From: Actinomadura sp. KC06
Lineage (GTDB): Bacteria; Actinomycetota; Actinomycetes; Streptosporangiales; Streptosporangiaceae
NCBI RefSeq assembly: GCF_004348735.1
Contig: NZ_SMKT01000032.1
Location: 1 to 64,000, forward strand
Direction: 5' to 3'
Length of the DNA stretch: 64,000 bases
The translations under genes were made by a program, and so were the position numbers. Below the pieces are notes generated by a model. It saw only the letters and a program-made list of their open reading frames with translations, made no database searches and was not told where the DNA came from. Shown here in pieces: positions 57,931 to 64,000 of the stretch. Every line of letters starts with the position of its first letter. The first letter of the stretch is position 1.

Positions 57931-58146
57931 GCTGAGTGCCGCCGCGTTGGCCGTGCGGCTGCATCGGAACGTCCACGGGCTGGACCCGACTCCAGGGGTG
58001 CACGGCCTCACCCGGCGCGCTCAGGAGCGCGGCCTTGGTTGAGCCACCCGGAGGACTTTGCGTGCTGTGCGGGTCTCGGGTAGCAGTTTCGAGATCACTC
58101 ATCGGCGGGATGCGGGTTCGACCGGCCCGCGAGAAGGGTGAATCCC

Positions 58147-59409
58147 ATGACACGCACCGCAGCACGCCTCACCGCCGGCCTGGCGGCCGCCGCAGCGATC
58201 ACCACCGCCGCCGGTGTCGGCGCCGGGCCCGCCGCCTCGGCGACCTCTCTCGACCGTCCCACCCTCACCCACCAGGCCGCCGCGCGAGGACATCTGGTCT
58301 CCGCGACCCATCTCCGAACCATGTCCGCAGACCAGGTGCGCGCGTGGCTGGCGACGGAGGACTTCGACGACTCGTCCGTCCGGTACGGCGTGGACACCTA
58401 CCGCCTCGTCTACCGGACGATTGACACCCGCGGCCGCGCGACCACGGCCAGCGGCCTCCTCGTCCTGCCCCGCGGCGGCGACCGCAGGCTCCAGACGGTC
58501 TCTTTCACGCATGGAACGGAGATCTACAAGCCGGACGCACCTTCGACGTCCGGCGACGTCTGGGGCCCCGGCCCGGCCGTCACCTACGGCGCCGCCGGTT
58601 TCGCCGCAGTGGCTCCCGACTACCTCGGTCTCGGCAAGGGCCCGGGCCTCCATCCCTGGAAGCATGTGCCGTCCGAGGTCTCGGCGGCGCTCGACATGCT
58701 CCGCGCAGCGCGGCAGTTCGTGCCGCGCACCGGACGCGTTCTGAACGGTGAGGTGCTGGCCACCGGGTTCTCGCAGGGCGCCTCGTCCGCCCTCGGCCTG
58801 GCCCGCGCGCTGCAGGAGGGCGCCGACCCTCGCTTCGGAATCCGCGCGGTCGCCCCGATCAGCGGCGCCTACGACTTCGAGGGCGCCGAACTCCCCGCCC
58901 TGCTGAAGGGCGACGTGCCACCGGAAGTCGCCGCCGTCTACGTCTCCTACCTCTTCACCGCGTGGAACCGGATTCACGGCGGCCTCTACGAGACGCCGTC
59001 GGACGTCTTCCAGGAGCCTCACGCGAGCCGCGTCGAGAAGCTCTTCAACGGCACCACCCCGGGGCCGGACGTGGTGGACGCCCTGCCGGACACACTCGGC
59101 GACCTCCTCACGCGGCGCGGCCTCGCGATGCTGCACCGTCCGTCCGGCACGTTCGCCGAGGCCCTGCGCGTGGACGCCGAGGTCTGCACCGCCTGGACGC
59201 CCCGCGTCCCGATCCGCCTCTACAAGATCGCCGACGACGAGCAGGCCACGACCGTCAACACCGACCACTGCGCCGCTCGGCTCCGCGAGCGCGGTGTCAA
59301 CGCTCCCGTCATCGACGTGGGCGACACCCTCTACGGCGGTTCCCGCCACCTCGGGTCCAATGTCGCAGGCACCGCTCAGATCATCCGCTGGTTCACCACG
59401 CTCAAGTGA
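58147..59409 (+). CDS. Secreted alpha/beta-hydrolase (lipase/esterase-like)
   Basis: 420 residues. Sec-type signal peptide about 1-35 ([20 protein letters not shown]...ASA). Catalytic Ser in [14 protein letters not shown] (about 205), Asp probably in [12 protein letters not shown] and His in [22 protein letters not shown] and [15 protein letters not shown] resemble actinobacterial secretory lipases. An extracellular esterase is likely. Start ATG 58147 with GAAGG upstream; GTG 58138 is in frame but less likely. Confidence 0.87.
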   Translation: MTRTAARLTAGLAAAAAITTAAGVGAGPAASATSLDRPTLTHQAAARGHLVSATHLRTMSADQVRAWLATEDFDDSSVRYGVDTYRLVYRTIDTRGRATTASGLLVLPRGGDRRLQTVSFTHGTEIYKPDAPSTSGDVWGPGPAVTYGAAGFAAVAPDYLGLGKGPGLHPWKHVPSEVSAALDMLRAARQFVPRTGRVLNGEVLATGFSQGASSALGLARALQEGADPRFGIRAVAPISGAYDFEGAELPALLKGDVPPEVAAVYVSYLFTAWNRIHGGLYETPSDVFQEPHASRVEKLFNGTTPGPDVVDALPDTLGDLLTRRGLAMLHRPSGTFAEALRVDAEVCTAWTPRVPIRLYKIADDEQATTVNTDHCAARLRERGVNAPVIDVGDTLYGGSRHLGSNVAGTAQIIRWFTTLK

Positions 59410-59429
59410 AAGCAGAATCGCCTGTGACG

Positions 59430-59690
59430 TGCGCTTGACGGCGGTGAACCAGTGTTCCAGGCGGGCCGCGATGCCGTCCGCGAGCGCCGCGGGCTCGTCG
59501 CCGCCGACCCAGGCGTACATGCGGACGCGGTCGCGCACAGGGCCGCCGAGCAGCGAATACACCGGGACGCCGCAGGCTTTGCCGGCGATGTCCCACAGCG
59601 CCTGGTCCAGTCCCGCGTGCGCGCTGGACAGCACCGGCCCGGCGGCAACGCGGTCGGGGACGCGGCGCGCAACGGCGACCAGGGCAACGG
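59430..59690 (-). pseudogene. N-terminal fragment of an enolase-superfamily (MR/MLE, galactonate dehydratase-like) gene
   Basis: The minus strand encodes [40 protein letters not shown] and [18 protein letters not shown], then WFTAVK, the end of the N-terminal capping domain of mandelate racemase-type dehydratases. No barrel domain or catalytic residues follow; the frame runs into the 3' end of the lipase-like gene. Truncated remnant. Confidence 0.6.
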
Positions 59691-59808
59691 ATCATCACGG
59701 CAGTGCGGAGGCCGACGAGTGGAACCCAATGGAAGCATCCGTGAGGGGGTAGACCGAATAAGTCGTCCGCGGAAGTGGGATATTCCGCTGTCCCCGAATC
59801 CGCCCGGG

Positions 59809-60261
59809 TCAGCGTTGTTTGCCCTGGCTGAGCGTGTCCACCGATTTGGCGATTCGCCGTTGCCGGGTCTGTTCGGTCTTGGCGCCCTCGATCTGCAGCA
59901 CGTGATACCGCTGGTTACTGTACGACAGGCCATTCCAGGTCTGCTGCGCCGCCGGTTCAGCGGCCAGTGCCTGCGCGAAGTCTTCGGGAACCTCGACCAC
60001 CCGTGGCTCGGTGTCCAATTCGAGAGCGACCTCGGTCTCGTCTCCCGCCTCGACGCCGGCCTTGGTCCTGTTCTCGGCGGCCAGCGGCAGCATGTACCGG
60101 TCGCCGTAGACGGCGACCGTGCTGCGGTAGCTGTGGGCACCGATGGTCACTTTCACCTTCGGCTTCTTGCCCGCCCCCAGCTGTTCGACAACGCCGGCCG
60201 GAACCTCGAAACCGGTCGCGGTCTTACCGCCCAGTTCGATCGTGGTCCGAAACTTCACCAT
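59809..60261 (-). CDS. YdeI/DUF1905-like protein
   Basis: 150 residues. N-terminal DUF1905-like barrel (KFRTTIELGGKTATGFEVPAGV, SYRSTVAVYGDRYMLPL) and a C-terminal YdeI-type helical part (RVVEVPEDFAQALAAEP...TWNGLSYSNQRYHV, then RRIAKSVDTLSQGKQ). Family members are linked to stress or peptide resistance in other bacteria, but the mechanism is unknown. ATG start with GGGAGGACG upstream. It is a monocistronic gene. Confidence 0.85.
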   Translation of the reverse strand: MVKFRTTIELGGKTATGFEVPAGVVEQLGAGKKPKVKVTIGAHSYRSTVAVYGDRYMLPLAAENRTKAGVEAGDETEVALELDTEPRVVEVPEDFAQALAAEPAAQQTWNGLSYSNQRYHVLQIEGAKTEQTRQRRIAKSVDTLSQGKQR

Positions 60262-60705
60262 CTTGCGTCCTCCCGATCAGCCCATTCACAGAAGCACACC
60301 GCCGTCCAACAGCGCAACAGAACAAGGCTGGACGCGGCCCATGCCCGCGACGGTTGCCGAACTGTGAACGCGCCGCACCCTCATCGCCGTCGCCCACGCT
60401 CAGGAGGTGTTCAGCAAGCGAGCCCACCCACCTGCCGGGGTACCAGCACGGACGACTCAGACGTACAGGGTGGGCCAGTCGATGAGCTCTTGGGTGTGGC
60501 GTCGACCATCCGGCTCTCGATCAGGTCCAGGTCAAAGTCGACCGCAACGATCGGCGCGGTCGTGGCCCGGCGGCGCGTGTGTCGGGCGTGCGGCGCGGTC
60601 CTCTGGTGGGTGAGTTCGGCGCGCTGAGCGTTCGAGAAGGGACGTGACGCACGCGCCAGGGCCGGGCTCACTCCACGGGGATTGCGGGTGCTGTTCGGCG
60701 TTGGG
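60262..60705. other. 444-bp region without a recognisable gene
   Basis: No open frame with a start, ribosome site and family resemblance. On the minus strand near 60460-60560 a codon-like stretch reads VAVDFDLDLIESRMVDAT without a start, possibly a gene remnant. The region probably contains the promoter of the YdeI-like gene. Confidence 0.4.
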
Positions 60706-61617
60706 TCAATCCCACTCCCAGCGCATTCCGTGGTAACCAGCGTCGAGGCCGAAATCAAGGTAGTGAACGCTGTTGTACAGGGACAGCCGCAGTTGTGTTC
60801 TGTCTTGCAGTGGGGTTCGGCCGTCTGGCCGCCACACGCGGTAGCAGCGCGTCGGGACGGCCTCGGGGTGGAACCGGATATCAAGCATGAATTGATGCAT
60901 CGGGATGCGGAATGCGCGTCCGTCACCGGTCATGGGCGGTCCGGATTCGTCGAACGTGAAGGTGTACTCCAGCAGGTAGGTCTCGCCCTTGGCGAGCGGG
61001 TGGTCGAAGAGGAGTTCGGTAGCGATCGCGCCGACGGCATCGGTTCGCGTCCGGCCGAAGCGGCATCCTTCGGCGATGCGCGCAGAAGGCAGGAGGCCAT
61101 GTTGGTGGCTGTAGACGGCGATCCAACGGTCGGCGCCGCGCTGCCGGGCCTGGAACACCATGCGAGTCCGGGTCTGGAGAAGTTGCCCGTTCCGTCCCAG
61201 CAGGTACTGGCTGTGCAGGCTCAGGCCGACCATTTGGCCGTTGGTCCGGGTACCGATGGCGTCCACCAGCCCCTTGACGCGGGGCTGCTCGCACAGCTCG
61301 TCCAGTGGGAGTTGTGGTGCCGAGTCTCGAGCCTTCGTCTTCAGGAGCGTCAGTAGGGAATGACGTGGAAGTCCCAGGATCTCCTCAAGCCCCCGGACGG
61401 CTTTCAGAGAATCGGCGCGCTCAGGTCTGTTGCGGCCACGTTGCCAATGACTGAGGCACGCAACGCTGACCGGACTGCCCAGCGCTTGCAGTCGGCGGCT
61501 CAGTGCTTCCAGGCTGAGCCCTCTTGCCTGAATCGCTGCCTTGAGCGCCTGATCGAACGGCCCGGCAGGGACAATCTGGAGAGGATCGTCCTCAGTGAGT
61601 GTGGGGACACTGCGCAT
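60706..61617 (-). CDS. XRE-type helix-turn-helix regulator with unknown C-terminal domain
   Basis: 303 residues. N-terminal HTH about 22-75 (ALKAAIQARGLSLEALSRRL...VACLSHWQRGRNRP), typical of XRE/Cro proteins common in actinobacteria. Residues about 130-303 form a beta-rich domain with Trp, Tyr and His (MVFQARQRGADRWIAVYSHQ; YLLEYTFTFDESGPP; RCYRVWRPDGRTP) and no known enzyme motif. It is a known actinobacterial layout of unknown effector. ATG start 61617. Confidence 0.82.
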   Translation of the reverse strand: MRSVPTLTEDDPLQIVPAGPFDQALKAAIQARGLSLEALSRRLQALGSPVSVACLSHWQRGRNRPERADSLKAVRGLEEILGLPRHSLLTLLKTKARDSAPQLPLDELCEQPRVKGLVDAIGTRTNGQMVGLSLHSQYLLGRNGQLLQTRTRMVFQARQRGADRWIAVYSHQHGLLPSARIAEGCRFGRTRTDAVGAIATELLFDHPLAKGETYLLEYTFTFDESGPPMTGDGRAFRIPMHQFMLDIRFHPEAVPTRCYRVWRPDGRTPLQDRTQLRLSLYNSVHYLDFGLDAGYHGMRWEWD

Positions 61618-62268
61618 TTTTTCTTCTTCGGAATAACCCCGACCTGTACTTGCAGGCGATGACGTCCGAACCCGACACGCGTGCCGACGTCGCGCGCGAC
61701 CAGGTCGAGCAGCGGCGAGCTCGTCGGCGACCCTGCACGTCCGCAGCCTCGATCCCGGACGAGACCGAGCGGCCCTCCGGTGCGGTTAGGCGGCACCCCG
61801 GCGGCTCCTCCTCGAGATCAGCAGCCGCTCACCCAGCCGCCGACCAGACGGCCAAGCAGAATCACCGAGACGTCGTTCGGTACGCCGGATTCGACGCACG
61901 GATGTTCGTCGGGTCGTTCCCGGCGGTCGGCCGTCCAGACTGGTGGCGCTCTGGGGACGGCGACGTGGCGACCATCCATCCTCGCTGCTTCCTCTACTCG
62001 TGCGATGCCACGACCAATTCGGCGATGGCGCCACCACGATGGGACGCGGCAAGCGAGGTATCAATCCGGAGAACTCTAGGTGGCCCTACCTATTTCGGCC
62101 GTTCATCGTGACCGCCACATCGGTGGCGTCCGGTCTGTCGCCGGTCGCTGAGACCCGACTGGCACGTGGCGGCAGCGCTACCGACCGCATCGAGCGCCGC
62201 CGACGGATAGCCGAGCACACGGCGCGTGGCGTCAGCCGATCGGTCGAGGGTTGGACGAAGCACGAGGG
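61618..62268. other. 651-bp region without a recognisable gene
   Basis: Neither strand shows an open frame with a plausible start and a known fold. Base composition is lower in GC than the left part of the window. It may be decayed DNA between the XRE and DUF574 genes. Confidence 0.4.
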
Positions 62269-63120
62269 TCAAGGCTTGCGGAGCACTCCGCCGAATTCTC
62301 TGGCGAGTTCGCGTTCGGTCGATGCGCCGATATCGGACTGCAAGGCCGGATCGACCGGGTCCAGTGGCGGCTGCGTGGGATCGGGACGCCAGTCCATGAC
62401 GTTGACCATTCCTGGTTCGACCGGTTCCAATCCGCTCACGAATGCCTTGACCTGGTCGGGAGTCCGGCTTCTCCATTTCATGCCGACACTGTGCATGATC
62501 GCGGTGAACTCGTCGGCCGTCTGCTGGTCGGCGCCGACGAATTGGGACAGCGCGACGTAGCTTCCGGAAACCAGCGCGTCCGTGATGGTGCCGATGGTGT
62601 GCCGAGCCATCTCATCGTCGGGGATCGAGTGCGGAACCGACAAGAACAGGGCGGCGACCGGCTGCGTGAAGTCGATGATGCGTCGCACCTCAGGATGATC
62701 GAGCACCTCGTCGGGCTTGGTCATGTCCTGTGCGATCACCGTGGTGTACTCGTTTTCGGCCAGCACGGCCCGGCCATGCGTCAAAACGATGGGGTCGTTG
62801 TCGACATAGACCACGTGTGCGTCCGGCCGGAACTGTTGCGCCACCTGGTGCACGTTGTGCTGGGTGGGCAATCCGCTGCCCAGGTCGAGAAACTGCGAGA
62901 TCCCGGCGTCTCTGGCCAGGAATCGAACCACCCGATAGAGGAAAAGCCGGTTGGCCCGCGTCGCGTCGAGAGCCTCGGGGAACCTCGCGTTAATCGCCCG
63001 GACGGCGGCGCGATCAACGGCGTAGTTGTCCTTGCCGCCGAGTCCGTAATTGTACATTCGCGCGGGCGTCGGAACGTCAACCGAGAACTTCGCGGAATAC
63101 GAGGGATCGTCCGTTGACAC
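62269..63120 (-). CDS. DUF574-type SAM-dependent methyltransferase
   Basis: 283 residues. Signature PARMYNYGLGGKDNYAVDR, motif I FLDLGSGLPTQHNVHQVA, VVYVDNDPIVLTHGRAVL, and C-terminal MVNVMDWRPDP. This family is almost restricted to actinobacteria; substrates are mostly unknown. Start GTG 63120 is chosen because GGAG lies seven bases upstream; GTG 63132 is also in frame. Confidence 0.9.
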   Translation of the reverse strand: MSTDDPSYSAKFSVDVPTPARMYNYGLGGKDNYAVDRAAVRAINARFPEALDATRANRLFLYRVVRFLARDAGISQFLDLGSGLPTQHNVHQVAQQFRPDAHVVYVDNDPIVLTHGRAVLAENEYTTVIAQDMTKPDEVLDHPEVRRIIDFTQPVAALFLSVPHSIPDDEMARHTIGTITDALVSGSYVALSQFVGADQQTADEFTAIMHSVGMKWRSRTPDQVKAFVSGLEPVEPGMVNVMDWRPDPTQPPLDPVDPALQSDIGASTERELAREFGGVLRKP

Positions 63121-63479
63121 CGCAGACTCCACATCGTCCAAGCCAGGCTTACCGAGCGCGGGAATCCTACCGGCGCAACGGCCGAGGGGGAAGACCACTC
63201 GGAGCGACGCAAGCCACACGTCAACCGGGTCGCGGCGCCCGTCCCGCAACTGCTCCCGGGACGACGAGCAGGTCAGGGTCAGTTCGATTCTGCCTCTCCG
63301 ACGCATCCTCAAACAGTCCGCACGGGCTCGGGGACAGGGCCCAACTACTTACGCAGATTGCTTTCGAGAATTGGCAGCAGGGACAGGCGCCAGCGAGGCG
63401 CCCCCGTCAACCTCAGCTGCCGATGCTCGACGTCATCGGGTGATAACGCGTCCACCCAGGAGAGGCACAAGGAAGGTTG

Positions 63480-63513
63480 CAGGTCGACCGCATCGGCAGG
63501 TCGACCGCATCGG
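63480..63513. repeat. 17-bp perfect tandem duplication
   Basis: CAGGTCGACCGCATCGG occurs twice head to tail (63480-63496, 63497-63513). It lies in the 521-bp gene-less stretch 63121-63641, in which no gene was recognised. Confidence 0.85.
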
Positions 63514-63593
63514 CTCGACGAGAGATTTCCTCCAAGAGATTTCGCTGGACGATGATGGTCTCGGTTCATGAGCCCGTCGTCCGAAAGCGGCTC

Positions 63594-63628
63594 AGAGGCC
63601 GGTTCCGAACGCGCCGGAACCGGCCTCT
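63594..63628. terminator. Hairpin terminator downstream of the S1 protease gene
   Basis: Inverted repeat with 14-bp arms (63594-63607 and 63615-63628; AGAGGCCGGTTCCG and its complement) and a 7-base loop. It lies 14 bp beyond the protease stop codon. Confidence 0.8.
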
Positions 63629-63641
63629 TTGAGCCTGAGGG

Positions 63642-64000
63642 TCAGCTGACTTCGGCGCCGAAAGCCTCGAGCGGCTCGCTCACCGGCTGGAAGAAGGTGA
63701 CGCCACCGGACTGACAGTCGCCTGAGCCGCCCGAGGTGAGGCCCAGAGCGGTGCTTTCGCTGAACAACGGCCCGCCACTGTCACCCGGTTCCGCGCAGAC
63801 GGTCGTCTGGATCGCTCCGGTGACGGTGCCTTCGGGGTAGTTCACCGTTGCGTTGGTGGCGGTGACGGTGCCGTCGCGGAGGCCGGTGGTGCTGCCGCTG
63901 CGCGTAACGCGCTGGCCGACCACGGCCTCACCGGCTTCGGTGATGTCCTGCGACTGGCCGTTGTACAGGTTGACAGCGCCTTCCCCGGCCTCTTCCGCCT
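63642..64000 (-). CDS. S1-family serine protease (streptogrisin-like), N terminus outside the window
   Basis: About 119 C-terminal residues. Seen: [36 protein letters not shown] with the catalytic Ser in GDSGGP, and [21 protein letters not shown] (substrate pocket and disulfide Cys). These match chymotrypsin-like streptogrisins/alpha-lytic proteases secreted by actinobacteria. The His and Asp of the triad, propeptide and signal lie beyond the right edge. It ends at the hairpin at 63594. Confidence 0.9.
   Translation of the reverse strand, partial: AEEAGEGAVNLYNGQSQDITEAGEAVVGQRVTRSGSTTGLRDGTVTATNATVNYPEGTVTGAIQTTVCAEPGDSGGPLFSESTALGLTSGGSGDCQSGGVTFFQPVSEPLEAFGAEVS

Noticed and set aside
1-64000. 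Insertion sequences, transposases, integrases or rRNA genes
   Set aside because: None recognised; mosaic nature of the right third is inferred only from gene fragments.

Overview
The window is very GC-rich DNA with GTG/TTG starts, tightly overlapping genes, an F420-type LLM oxidoreductase, a DUF574 SAM-methyltransferase, FCD-type GntR and IclR regulators and a streptogrisin-like protease. This points to a filamentous actinobacterium, plausibly of the Streptosporangiales/Thermomonosporaceae type. That placement is inference; no rRNA gene is present.

Positions 1-48128 look like one large catabolic supercluster. It holds two flavoprotein dehydrogenases at its visible edges, four two-domain VOC proteins, three DUF4437-like cupins, two DUF3598-like calycins, three aldehyde dehydrogenases, an acyl-CoA synthetase, a nitrilase-family protein and a group A flavin monooxygenase. 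It also has a branched-chain-type ABC importer (10884-15500), an oligopeptide-type ABC importer (38378-43787), three IclR regulators and one GntR/FadR regulator. An 11-gene operon (20895-30334) encodes CoA-ester chemistry: MaoC hydratases, CaiB CoA-transferase, MmgE/PrpD, a triple RidA-like protein, a thiolase-like/DUF35 pair, an acyl-CoA dehydrogenase and a CitE-type lyase. The substrate cannot be named from sequence; import, oxidation, CoA activation and C-C cleavage are all represented.

Two short palindromes tie the cluster together. A 17-bp GTTCC-N7-GGAAC motif (IclR-operator-like) lies before nearly every transcription unit. A 15-bp motif with GTC-A/T-GAC core (FadR-operator-like) occurs at five promoters, always within about 90 bp of the first motif, including the promoter of the GntR gene itself. 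This looks like an undescribed dual-input regulon.

Positions 48155-54276 hold an aquaporin, a DsbE-like/CcdA redox pair, a TetR-controlled SnoaL-like gene, a PucR-regulator fragment and a pair of phosphotriesterase-like genes, one of which has lost half of its metal ligands. Positions 54277-64000 are mosaic accessory DNA: a TIR-NB-ARC-TPR protein, an acetyltransferase, a decayed stretch with a tRNA-like remnant and a frameshifted LivG fragment, a secreted alpha/beta-hydrolase, an enolase-superfamily fragment, a YdeI-like protein, an XRE-type regulator, a DUF574 methyltransferase and a truncated S1 protease.
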